Positions 8,324 to 15,994 of a stretch of DNA of 35,191 bases are shown here, one piece after another. The position numbers and the translations under genes are program-made. The notes beneath the pieces were generated by a model that saw only the letters and a program-made list of their open reading frames with translations, made no database searches and was not told the origin of the DNA. The DNA is taken from the NCBI GenBank assembly GCA_023246445.1, contig JAHFIJ010000008.1, forward strand, positions 1-35,191, read 5' to 3'. Positions within the stretch are counted from its first letter, which is position 1, and each line of letters opens with the position of its first letter. Origin of the DNA: Candidatus Woesearchaeota archaeon. Lineage in GTDB: Archaea > Nanobdellota > Nanobdellia > SCGC-AAA011-G17 > JACQNH01.

Positions 8324-8608
8324 TTATGCCCTCACATTTACATTACTTTGAACACATTGGACAACACTCCCACTCCCTAAAAATGCTCTTTCACCTGCAT
8401 CACATTGATATGATTCCCATCTATAATCCTCACATACTGCATAAGTTCCTGCATCTATGTTGTCATCATAATTATTTATCACTGCTTCCTGCCCATTTTG
8501 AGTGCAGTCAATTCCAACTACATTACCACTTAAATTACCGCCACTTGTAAATAAAAAAGATAAAGCTACTACCACCACAAATAAAGCTAATAAATATTTT
8601 TCTTCCAC
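8324..8608 (-). CDS. membrane-anchored cysteine-rich small protein, paralog 3
   Basis: About 94 aa from GTG 8608, six bases after GAGGTG (the track start at 8617 lies within the Shine-Dalgarno). The anchor is more diverged (EKYLLALFVVVVALSFLFTSG), and the exported part has DCTQNGQE, TYAVC, YQC and VQC, the same spacing of four cysteines. The likely arrangement is two disulfides outside the membrane. It is the first gene of a two-gene operon with paralog 2. A TATA-like element lies in the AT-rich stretch around 8650. Confidence 0.8.
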   Translation of the reverse strand: MEEKYLLALFVVVVALSFLFTSGGNLSGNVVGIDCTQNGQEAVINNYDDNIDAGTYAVCEDYRWESYQCDAGERAFLGSGSVVQCVQSNVNVRA

Positions 8609-8693
8609 TTTTTTCACCTCTTTAAAGTATTGCTTGTAGTTATAATATAATCACTTATAAAGATTTCTATTCAAAAAAACTACTTTAAAGTGA

Positions 8694-10340
8694 TTAATTG
8701 TGCATATACCGGAACATATAAATATTGTTTTTAATAGAATCTAACTTGCAGAAGCCAAACCTCTGAAACTGTATAATTGTATTTAATTTTAAATCCTTTA
8801 TTCCTTCTTCTGCCAAACCATTCTTTAAACTTCCATCTGGCATTAAAACTTCAACCCTGATTAAATCTTTACTTTCAGGCAGCCAGTGTATTAATTTTAT
8901 TTTATCATCCTTCTTATGCTCCAAAGAAGTAAATTTCAAATTTTTAAAATTAAAAGCACCTATTAGCCTGTATTCTTTATTCTTTTCCAGCTTATCCTGT
9001 ATGTATACCTTATCTTTAGTTTTAAATAATCTAAACCTATCCTTTTTACTGGGATGACATGGTAATCTAACCTCTAATTTAGGCGTGTTTTTAATACATA
9101 TTAATTTAGGTTCTTCAACAAAGAAATACCTATCAGTTTTAAAATCAATCAATTCTTTATTAAAATGGAACAATAGCTCTAAAAAATCCTTGGATCTTAA
9201 TTTTTTATCTACAGGATTAGGCCCCATCTCATGAACTAATCTAACAAAAGCCTCTTGTTTGATACCTCTTCTTTTAAGAGCCTCTACTGTTGGCAGTTTT
9301 ATATCATCCCAGCCGCTAAATTTCCCCTCTTTTATTCCTTGTTTTATTAATGAAGTTTTTAATTTTAAATCCGTGAATTGTATCTTTCCATAATGCACAT
9401 ATTGTGGAACTGGTAAATTAAAATGCTTGTAAATCCATTTCTGCCTCTCTGTATTTACTATATGATCTTTTCCTTTTATAACATAATTAATTCCGGATTC
9501 ATAATCATCTATAGCAACGGCAAAATTCATTAAAGGCCATACTCTATATTCTTTTCCCCTTCTTGGATGTTCTGTATCTAAAATTCTAAAAGCAGGCCAT
9601 TCTCTCAAGGCAGGGTTCTTATCATTTAAATCAGTTTTAATTCTTAGCACATAATTCTCAGCATCTTTAAACATTTTCATCCATCTTCTCATGTTATCTT
9701 CAATTTTTAAATTTCTACAGGGGCATGGTTTTGATTTATCCACCAAAGCCTTAAATTCTGCTTGAGAACAATTGCAAACATAAGCCTTTCCTAATTTTAT
9801 CAGCTGATCAGCTTTTTCATAATATAACTGCATATTATCCGATTGAATCTGAACCTCTGGATCTGAATTTGTCAACCATTTTACTTCCTCTACAATCATG
9901 TTATAGGCTTCTGGCAGAATATTTTCCGGATTCGTATCTTCAATCCTTAAAATAAATTTGCCTTTATATTTTTTAGCATATTCTGAGTTCAGCAATAATC
10001 CAATTGTATGTCCTATATGCAATGGTCCTGATGGTGAAGGAGCTAATCTAAAAACAGGCTTCTTAGGAACATTTTTTAATTCAGTTAATCCTTTCTTAAT
10101 ATGTGGCTTTTCTTTCTTAAATTCCTTAGGATATATTTTCTTTAATAATTCTTCCTGTTGTTTTAAGCTTAATTTATTTATTTTTTTAACCTCTTCTTTA
10201 ATGTCTTTTTTTAACTCTTGGATTTTAGATTTTAATTCTGGATTTTGGCTTAATATCATTCCTAATACAGAGCCTTCATTAGCCTTCCCGCCATATCTTA
10301 CAGCATTTATTATTGTTAATTCTTTTATTTTATCTCTCAT
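8694..10340 (-). CDS. gltX: glutamyl-tRNA synthetase, archaeal type
   Basis: About 548 aa from the proposed start. It charges tRNA-Glu with glutamate in the cytoplasm. Class I signature FRLAPSPSGPLHIGHTIG holds the HIGH motif. ILRIEDTNPENI is the conserved amino-acid/ATP-pocket segment. TSLIKQGI stands in the KMSKS position. The C-terminal third is the beta-barrel anticodon-binding domain of the archaeal/eukaryotic (GlnRS-like) subclass. The track begins at 10439 and would overlap the divergent gene. The internal Met at 10340 (MRDKIKELTIINAVRYGGKA) matches the usual archaeal N-terminus, and a TATA-like TTTATTTAAA lies about 45-55 bases upstream, so I prefer it. Confidence 0.92.
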   Translation of the reverse strand: MRDKIKELTIINAVRYGGKANEGSVLGMILSQNPELKSKIQELKKDIKEEVKKINKLSLKQQEELLKKIYPKEFKKEKPHIKKGLTELKNVPKKPVFRLAPSPSGPLHIGHTIGLLLNSEYAKKYKGKFILRIEDTNPENILPEAYNMIVEEVKWLTNSDPEVQIQSDNMQLYYEKADQLIKLGKAYVCNCSQAEFKALVDKSKPCPCRNLKIEDNMRRWMKMFKDAENYVLRIKTDLNDKNPALREWPAFRILDTEHPRRGKEYRVWPLMNFAVAIDDYESGINYVIKGKDHIVNTERQKWIYKHFNLPVPQYVHYGKIQFTDLKLKTSLIKQGIKEGKFSGWDDIKLPTVEALKRRGIKQEAFVRLVHEMGPNPVDKKLRSKDFLELLFHFNKELIDFKTDRYFFVEEPKLICIKNTPKLEVRLPCHPSKKDRFRLFKTKDKVYIQDKLEKNKEYRLIGAFNFKNLKFTSLEHKKDDKIKLIHWLPESKDLIRVEVLMPDGSLKNGLAEEGIKDLKLNTIIQFQRFGFCKLDSIKNNIYMFRYMHN

Positions 10341-10383
10341 GTTCTTTCCGAGGTTTCTTCTTAAGAAAGCTCTTTCATAAAGC

Positions 10384-10391
10384 TTTAAATA
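10384..10391 (+). promoter_or_regulatory. TATA box in the divergent gltX/PUA-gene promoter region
   Basis: TTTAAATA starts 30 bases before the ATG at 10414, which fits leaderless transcription to the right. The reverse strand in the same stretch reads TTTATTTAAA and may serve gltX. Confidence 0.5.
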
Positions 10392-10413
10392 AAGATTGTT
10401 TTTAAAGGTTATT

Positions 10414-10869
10414 ATGAATCTCTTAAGAAAATCAGGCAAAAATGACTTATTCCAAAGAATAGATAAGGATTATAATTGTAATTCAAATAAAATATTAGGT
10501 AAATTAGCCTTATTCATGGACAAAGACAATAATGTTTTTCTAGTTACAAAGGACTATGATAAAATTAACCTAAAAGACTTCAGAATTAAAGGTGCTGGTT
10601 TGTTAATCGGTTACTTATCAAGGGGTTTTATTTTTACAGTTGAAGGTTCCCAGTTAATTGGAAATTCAGTTAAGAACATAGCTAACTTAGATTCTAAACA
10701 AATACAAGAATGGGTTAAAGGTAAAGATATTAGAATTAATTTAAATAATGGCTTGTATATAATAAAGCATAAAAACGATTTCTATGGCTCAGGATTTATT
10801 TTAAACGGGGTTCTGAAAAATTCTTTAGATAAAACAAGATTAGTTAAATATAATGTTGAATTAAATTAA
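10414..10869 (+). CDS. stand-alone PUA-like RNA-binding protein
   Basis: 151 aa. The track starts at TTG 10396, but ATG 10414 sits 30 bases after a TATA box and is the likelier start. The second half has the layout of the PUA-like domain at the end of RsmF/NSUN-type rRNA methyltransferases and Nip7: LDSKQIQEWVKGKDIRI, then GLYIIKHKNDFYGSGFI, then NGVLKNSLDKTR. No methyltransferase domain is present. The likely role is RNA binding in rRNA or tRNA maturation, which is inference. It is divergent from gltX, and its last 9 bases overlap the convergent glycosylase gene. Confidence 0.6.
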   Translation: MNLLRKSGKNDLFQRIDKDYNCNSNKILGKLALFMDKDNNVFLVTKDYDKINLKDFRIKGAGLLIGYLSRGFIFTVEGSQLIGNSVKNIANLDSKQIQEWVKGKDIRINLNNGLYIIKHKNDFYGSGFILNGVLKNSLDKTRLVKYNVELN

Positions 10870-11526
10870 CTTCTCACAAACCTGATTTAAAGGACAATTA
10901 CCACATATTGGAACTTTCCTGCAATTTCTTTTAGCTAATTCTACTAATAAAGCGTGATACTCATTAAATAATTTATAATCTTTAACTAAATTCTTATGAA
11001 ATAACTCTTGAAATTCCTTATAATTTTTTAACTTAAATCCAATTCGGTTAAATATTCTTTTAGTATAAGCATCTATTACAAATATTGGAAAATTATAAGC
11101 ATACAATAATATCGAATCAGCAGTTTCTTCCCCCACACCCCAGATTTCTAATAAATTTTCTCTTGAGATTTCCTTATTAAATTTTAAAAACTCTTTAATT
11201 TTTTTAGCTTTCTGGTTAAAATATCCTGCAGGTTTTATTAATCCAGCTAGTTTACCAACATCAATTTTTAATAAAGCTTCTTTAGACAATAAATTCTCTT
11301 TATTTAGATTAATCACTGCTTTCTCAACATTTTTCCAGTTAGTATTTTGAGCCAAAATAGCAGATATAGAAATAACAAAAGCCTCATCTTCAGAAGGTTT
11401 AGAATTTTTAAAGTCTTTATTGTAAATGAATCTATTATTATCAAATCTAGGCCACCATCCCTGTCTACCAAATGATTTTAAAAGAAGATTATAAGCTTCA
11501 TAGATTTTAGTTTCTGTCATATACAA
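10861..11526 (-). CDS. endonuclease III-like HhH-GPD DNA glycosylase with FeS cluster
   Basis: 221 aa. The N-terminal GRQGWWP and ILAQNTNWKNVEKA are typical of the MagIII / archaeal endonuclease III-related branch. The HhH-GPD motif is WGVGEETADSILLYA, where the Lys used by true bifunctional endonuclease III (GxGxKTA) is Glu, followed by the conserved catalytic Asp in FVIDAYTKR. Four cysteines close the protein (NCRKVPICGNCPLNQVC), ligands of a 4Fe-4S cluster. It should excise damaged or mismatched bases as a monofunctional glycosylase. Substrate unknown (3-methyladenine and T:G mismatch enzymes exist in this branch). Confidence 0.88.
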   Translation of the reverse strand: MYMTETKIYEAYNLLLKSFGRQGWWPRFDNNRFIYNKDFKNSKPSEDEAFVISISAILAQNTNWKNVEKAVINLNKENLLSKEALLKIDVGKLAGLIKPAGYFNQKAKKIKEFLKFNKEISRENLLEIWGVGEETADSILLYAYNFPIFVIDAYTKRIFNRIGFKLKNYKEFQELFHKNLVKDYKLFNEYHALLVELAKRNCRKVPICGNCPLNQVCEKLI

Positions 11527-11544
11527 TCAATCATACAAATGCTT

Positions 11545-11552
11545 TTTAAATA
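11545..11552 (+). promoter_or_regulatory. TATA box for a leaderless transcript
   Basis: TTTAAATA, 29 bases before the ATG at 11574. No Shine-Dalgarno in the gap. Confidence 0.6.
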
Positions 11553-11573
11553 CCTTCTTTTTTGTGTTAATTT

Positions 11574-12899
11574 ATGCAAAATCTAGAGGAGTTTCTTGAA
11601 AAACAAGACCAGGATTTTAATAGAGAACAATTTCAAATTAATTACAGACACTTAGAGAAGAATATTGCTGATCCTGCTTTTCCTTATGTCTTATTAGTAA
11701 TTAAAACAAATGAAGATGATAAACCATCTTCTGGTGGAACTTCTTCAGAGCAATATCTCGGGGTTATTGATCCAGAAGGAAAAATAGATATATCCGGATC
11801 AAATGTGCTTTTTCCGACATTTATAAGTGCAGAAGGTTTAAAAGATGGTTACGCTGAATTTAAGAAAGAAGAAAAATTAATAGCTCTACATAGTGGGAAT
11901 TTCTCTTTTCCTGTTGATCTTCTAGGAATAGCTGCACCATTTTGTGGAGGAAATGTTTTTTATTTTAATGCGCCAGATAAAGATATGGAAGGATATTTAA
12001 TTTTAGGCAGAGCAGTTCCTCCATATTTTAGGTTAACTCCTTGGTTTTATCACAATATAGCTGAACAAGAAGGATCAACTATTAAAAATCTAGAAGACAG
12101 CGTGAAACAACTTGGAGAAGATGAAGATCCATGGTTTAACTGGGGATTAAAAGCAATTAAAGGGAATTGCGAACCAATCAATCCAAAAGATATAACAGAA
12201 GCTATAAAAAAATTATATATTCAGAGCAGGCTTAATTCTATCGCACCATTAGTTAAAGAAACAGGTGCTAAAGATAGGACTGCATCACATTTAGACCAAT
12301 CCGAAGTAGTAAAAAAGCTCCTTGAATTGTGTGTTAAACAAGGTTTTCATCAGATTGATACCGAAGTTGTTCTAGACCCAGATAATGATTTTTCTGTATT
12401 TCCAAAGAAGTTTATTTCTGAAATAGCTAAAAGATTTGGTTTAGAAAATTTGTTAACCCCTACATATCAACCAAAAACATTCTATGTAATGGCCCCAACA
12501 GGAGATCAAGATGATAAAGGGAATCCCGTTAAAACTGGCTCTTTTTTGGGTCTCCTAAATGGTTTACCTAGGACAAATATAACTGGAGAGCTGGCAGAAT
12601 CAAAAGAAGAAACACCTGCTTTGGAAAGAATAAACCCTGATGGATTAGAAACACTTGAAGTTATGACTGAAGATGTAGAAGCTGTAATTGAAACCAAAAC
12701 TGTTGAAAAAGAATTAAAACCCGGTAAAGTGTTGGAAACTGTTGAAGATATTAGAAAAGATAGAGATCCTTTACCATTTGCAGGGGGATTCCCTGTAGTC
12801 CCATCTGAAAAAATGCAAACACAAAAAGCAGAAGGGTCATCTTTAGGAGGTTTATTTGGTTATTTTAGAGCATACTTGAAAACTTATTTTAACTTATAA
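11574..12899 (+). CDS. hypothetical protein, 441 aa
   Basis: Not recognised. No signal peptide. The first about 330 residues look globular (FPYVLLVIKTNEDD, DLLGIAAPFCGGNVFYF, PYFRLTPWFYH). Residues from about 335 to 415 are acidic and low in hydrophobics (LESKEETP, MTEDVEAVIETKTVEKEL), likely a disordered linker, ending in an aromatic tail GLFGYFRAYLKTYF that could be a short amphipathic helix. A leaderless promoter precedes it. The next gene begins 36 bases later with its own TATA box, so it is not obviously an operon. Confidence 0.75.
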   Translation: MQNLEEFLEKQDQDFNREQFQINYRHLEKNIADPAFPYVLLVIKTNEDDKPSSGGTSSEQYLGVIDPEGKIDISGSNVLFPTFISAEGLKDGYAEFKKEEKLIALHSGNFSFPVDLLGIAAPFCGGNVFYFNAPDKDMEGYLILGRAVPPYFRLTPWFYHNIAEQEGSTIKNLEDSVKQLGEDEDPWFNWGLKAIKGNCEPINPKDITEAIKKLYIQSRLNSIAPLVKETGAKDRTASHLDQSEVVKKLLELCVKQGFHQIDTEVVLDPDNDFSVFPKKFISEIAKRFGLENLLTPTYQPKTFYVMAPTGDQDDKGNPVKTGSFLGLLNGLPRTNITGELAESKEETPALERINPDGLETLEVMTEDVEAVIETKTVEKELKPGKVLETVEDIRKDRDPLPFAGGFPVVPSEKMQTQKAEGSSLGGLFGYFRAYLKTYFNL

Positions 12900-12906
12900 A
12901 AATCTT

Positions 12907-12914
12907 TTTAAATA
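12907..12914 (+). promoter_or_regulatory. TATA box for a leaderless transcript
   Basis: TTTAAATA, 28 bases before the ATG at 12935. Confidence 0.6.
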
Positions 12915-12934
12915 GCAATTACTTAATTATTTTT

Positions 12935-13474
12935 ATGCAAAACTTTAAAAGAATCGCATCTTTGATTGCAATAGCAGTTTTGTCTTTATTAGTTATAACA
13001 CTTGGCATAGAAGCATTCTACAAATCCCCTAAATATGATGAGTTCTGTAAATTTACTCCTGAACCAGCTTACCCTAAAGAAACCATGCCTGGAAAAGTCT
13101 GCGATTATTCCCAATCAAATGAAGAATATCAATGTTCATTAAATAAGGGAATGCCTGTCTACGAGTTTAATAAAGAAGGATGTAGAAATTATAAAGAATG
13201 CAATTACTGCAATAAAGATTTTGAAAATGCCAGAAAGCCGTATGACAGAACTGTTTTCATTTTTCATATAATAGCAGGTGTAATTTTAATCTTAATTGGA
13301 ATGTATTTTAAACTGGATTTTATAGGAACTGGATTTATTTATGGTGGAATTTTAAATCTTTTAACAGGTGTAATAAGATATTTCTCAGAAATGTCGCCAA
13401 TAATAAGATTCATTACAGTCTTACTTGCCTTGATTATAGTAGTTTTAGTTGCAGTTAAGAAGTTAGGAAAATAA
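12935..13474 (+). CDS. four-helix membrane protein with cysteine-rich external loop
   Basis: 179 aa. An N-terminal membrane helix (IASLIAIAVLSLLVITLGI) is followed by a loop of about 80 residues with eight cysteines, including the NYKECNYC segment, and then three hydrophobic helices (FIFHIIAGVILILIGM, IGTGFIYGGILNLLTG, FITVLLALIIVVLVAV). The cysteines could form disulfides or bind metal outside the cell. No enzyme family recognised. The stop codon abuts the stop of the convergent lspA gene with no bases between. Confidence 0.75.
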   Translation: MQNFKRIASLIAIAVLSLLVITLGIEAFYKSPKYDEFCKFTPEPAYPKETMPGKVCDYSQSNEEYQCSLNKGMPVYEFNKEGCRNYKECNYCNKDFENARKPYDRTVFIFHIIAGVILILIGMYFKLDFIGTGFIYGGILNLLTGVIRYFSEMSPIIRFITVLLALIIVVLVAVKKLGK

Positions 13475-13885
13475 TTATTTTTTAATTTTTTTGTAGATTA
13501 TCAAAATAATAGCAATAGTGATAAACGAATCTGCTAAATTAAAAACAGGCCATATCTTAAAATCTATGAAATCACGAACATATCCAAATAATAATCTATC
13601 AATTAAATTCCCCATAGCGCCGCCAATAATAAAGCTTAATGGCAAATAATGAAATTCTTTTTTCTTAATCCATTTAAAGCACAATACTATAACAATTATA
13701 GTTACAATGATTAATATTAAATTATAACCTTTAAATATCCCAAAAGCAGCGCCTGTATTTGTCGTATAATTTAGGCTTAAAACATTCTTAATCAGTTCAA
13801 TAGTTTTGCCTTTAAATAAATATTTTGTTATCTGATCTGCTAAAACTACAAATAAAATTATTGATAATGATTTTAAATATTTCAT
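13475..13885 (-). CDS. lspA: signal peptidase II (prolipoprotein signal peptidase)
   Basis: 136 aa, slightly shorter than bacterial LspA (about 160). All conserved blocks are present: the first-helix ADQITK (D17), NTGAAFGIF, GGAMGNLIDRL with catalytic D96, YVRDFIDF, and FNLADSFI with catalytic D119. Four hydrophobic segments span the membrane. In bacteria it cuts lipid-modified prolipoproteins before the Cys of the lipobox. Most archaea lack it, so this is probably an acquired gene. No lgt is visible here. It overlaps the upstream gene by 4 bases (ATGA), showing translational coupling. Confidence 0.92.
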   Translation of the reverse strand: MKYLKSLSIILFVVLADQITKYLFKGKTIELIKNVLSLNYTTNTGAAFGIFKGYNLILIIVTIIVIVLCFKWIKKKEFHYLPLSFIIGGAMGNLIDRLLFGYVRDFIDFKIWPVFNLADSFITIAIILIIYKKIKK

Positions 13886-14385
13886 CCTACCACGTGTAGA
13901 TTCATGAATGCTTTTATTTCATTTATTAATTCCATGACGTCTCTCAATAATGCCTCTTCTGCATCTTCTACCTTGCTTCTTATTATATATTTCTCATACA
14001 ATCTTCTTAATTGTTTTCCAAAATTGCCTTTTCCAAAAAAGTCTTCTTTTTTGTCGAGATAAGCTGAGAAATTAAATTCCATTAAGCCCTTAAGTCTTTC
14101 TAGCTTCTTTCCATCTTCTTCAAGTTCAATCTTCTTAGCGATAATTAAAACATCCATAGTTACTACAAAACTAATATACCTGTCAAATTCTTTATCAGCC
14201 TCCCAATTAAACTCTATGACTTTTCCACCATCAGGTCTTGTTGAATCCCTGTAGCTTATTTCCTTCCAGCTCCATCCATTATGATCAAACCACCTCATGC
14301 AAAATTTATATATTTCTTCTAAATTAAAAACTACATTAGTGCCTTTTACTTTATACCCCTCAGGTAACATATAAGCTCTTACCAT
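13882..14385 (-). CDS. hypothetical protein, paralogous to the next gene upstream
   Basis: 167 aa, soluble, no known motif. Its C-terminal third (LRRLYEKYIIRSKVEDAEEA, then a helix with MELINEIKAFMN) matches the neighbour at 14435-14932 (LIREVYEKYIIPDRLIS, then AAKDAMEM). The middle also aligns as FDRYISFVVTMDVLII against VDNYVKFSITVKFLIQ. A beta-rich core with a C-terminal helical tail is likely. It is coupled to lspA by an ATGA overlap. No function assigned. Confidence 0.75.
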   Translation of the reverse strand: MVRAYMLPEGYKVKGTNVVFNLEEIYKFCMRWFDHNGWSWKEISYRDSTRPDGGKVIEFNWEADKEFDRYISFVVTMDVLIIAKKIELEEDGKKLERLKGLMEFNFSAYLDKKEDFFGKGNFGKQLRRLYEKYIIRSKVEDAEEALLRDVMELINEIKAFMNLHVVG

Positions 14386-14434
14386 TTCTATTCTTCTACA
14401 ATTTTCATTAAACTATTTCTTTTTACGATAAAAT

Positions 14435-14932
14435 TCATTTATACATCTCCATCGCATCCTTAGCAGCATTCATTATGTCAGTTGTTTCCCTATATAGCTC
14501 AACTTCTCTGCTTATTAATCTATCAGGTATGATATATTTTTCATATACTTCCCTTATTAAATTTTTAAACCCTTGCCTTCCAAATATGTTTTTCCAGTCC
14601 TTTTCTACTTGAGAAGTAAAAGATATGGTTGCTATTCCTGACCCAAGGATTTTTCCATCCACATCTACTTCATTGAAATTCTGTATCAAAAATTTTACTG
14701 TAATGCTGAATTTTACATAATTATCAACTTTTTTAGAACCGCTGAACTCCATCTCATATTCCTTTCCCTCCGGCAGTATTCTAACAGAATTGCCTTTTTC
14801 TATCATAAAATATTTTCTTGCAGAAAAAGCTCCTGCTATTACTTCTCTTATTTTAAAAAGATCAAAAACGCCAGCTACCTTAAGCTGTGCACTCGTGAAT
14901 ATAGGAAGCTTATGTAATTTTTCTTTTCCCAT
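14435..14932 (-). CDS. hypothetical protein, paralogous to the 13882-14385 product
   Basis: 165 aa, soluble. Shares the YEKYII segment, the preceding beta strands and the C-terminal helix with the downstream neighbour, from which it is separated by about 49 bases. Together they are a divergent tandem duplication. A conserved FNEVDVDGKILGSG strand pair can be seen. I do not recognise the family. Confidence 0.75.
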   Translation of the reverse strand: MGKEKLHKLPIFTSAQLKVAGVFDLFKIREVIAGAFSARKYFMIEKGNSVRILPEGKEYEMEFSGSKKVDNYVKFSITVKFLIQNFNEVDVDGKILGSGIATISFTSQVEKDWKNIFGRQGFKNLIREVYEKYIIPDRLISREVELYRETTDIMNAAKDAMEMYK

Positions 14933-14994
14933 ATTTTAATCTAGAGAAATTAAGTTTAAATGTATTTTGGTTAAAAAATTAATTGAATTTTATT

Positions 14995-15495
14995 CTATTT
15001 CCAGGCTTCTCTTTCAACACAAACACTGATTTTTTTGGTCTCAAAGACTTTTTCAGTTAATTCTTCAGACCTAAACCATAATTTTATCTCTGCTTCAGCC
15101 TCTTCAGGAGTTGCAGACGTATGCACCACATTTTCAAAAACACCTATCTCCATCTTAGGCTTACCGAATTTAGCCCTTATAGTATTTTGTTCAGCCTTTG
15201 AAGGATCAGTAGCTCCCGCCTTATCTCTAACAATCTTAATAGAATTTTCTCCAGCATAAACCAAAGCCAGAACATTTTCCTTATGAAAATGCCCGGTTAT
15301 ATGTCTTACCAAAATCTCAAAAAAAGGCTTGCCCTCATGAGCCTTGTAATGCTTCTTTGCAAGCTCCTCGCTTACTTTAACTAATTTCACCCCCACTAAT
15401 CTTAGTTTTGTTTTCGACAATTCTTTTATTACATCACCTGCAATACCCCATTTTAATGCTTCAGGCTTCAATAATACTAATGTTTTTTGTGGCAT
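14995..15495 (-). CDS. ndk: nucleoside diphosphate kinase
   Basis: 166 aa, close to the archaeal NDK length. It moves the gamma phosphate of ATP to nucleoside diphosphates through a phospho-His. N-terminal TLVLLKPEALKWG is the family start, GATDPSKAEQNTIRAKFG is the nucleotide-binding loop (with NT in place of the usual GT), and NVVHTSATPEEAEAEIKLWF carries the catalytic His in a variant of NxxHGSDS where GSD has become TSA. The C-terminal 20 residues are an extension. A TATA-like TTTAAAAA lies 30 bases upstream of the ATG, so it is probably leaderless. Confidence 0.93.
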   Translation of the reverse strand: MPQKTLVLLKPEALKWGIAGDVIKELSKTKLRLVGVKLVKVSEELAKKHYKAHEGKPFFEILVRHITGHFHKENVLALVYAGENSIKIVRDKAGATDPSKAEQNTIRAKFGKPKMEIGVFENVVHTSATPEEAEAEIKLWFRSEELTEKVFETKKISVCVEREAWK

Positions 15496-15530
15496 TAAAT
15501 AAATCTCTAATTAACTATTTTTAAATGTTT

Positions 15531-15956
15531 TTATTTGTAGCTTTTATCCGCTCTATATTCCTGAACACTCTGCTGTCTAACCTCATAATTGGGTTTTTCA
15601 GTTATTTTTTGAACCTTATTTAATTCATTTTGAAATTCCTTATCTTTATTTGTTAATACAAATTTCTGTCCGCAGCAGCATGAAACCTGAACCTCTGTTT
15701 TAGCTATACTGGAAGAATACAAATCATTAAAATTCTGTGATACTGCTTTTTTATATGATATCCTTTCATTATTTAATTGTTTATTACTTATCTCAAGTTT
15801 AGATTCTTTTTCAATTATTTTAGCATTTAACTCTATCGAATCTCCTAATGAGCATTTATCCTGATGTCTTCTCTTTACTATCTCAATCGCAGCCTTCATT
15901 ATTAAATCCCTGAATTTTGACAGCATAAATCTGATTTTTGCTTCTAAATCTACCAT
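15531..15956 (-). CDS. hypothetical coiled-coil protein with a CCCGQKF motif
   Basis: 141 aa, highly charged and helical. The N-terminal half (IRFMLSKFRDLIMKAAIEIV) and KIIEKESKLEISNKQLNNE suggest a coiled coil. A short cysteine cluster VSCCCGQKFV sits near residue 94, possibly metal binding with C35. The tail is rich in Gln and charged residues. Divergent from the 497-aa gene across 38 bases with AT-rich promoter sequence. Not recognised. Confidence 0.65.
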   Translation of the reverse strand: MVDLEAKIRFMLSKFRDLIMKAAIEIVKRRHQDKCSLGDSIELNAKIIEKESKLEISNKQLNNERISYKKAVSQNFNDLYSSSIAKTEVQVSCCCGQKFVLTNKDKEFQNELNKVQKITEKPNYEVRQQSVQEYRADKSYK

Positions 15957-15994
15957 CGAAAGTATTAAATATATTCTAGTATATAACTTTTGCC

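Noticed and set aside
10340-10439. N-terminal extension of GluRS in the ORF track
   Set aside because: Overlaps the divergent gene and its promoter. The usual archaeal N-terminus begins at M 10340.
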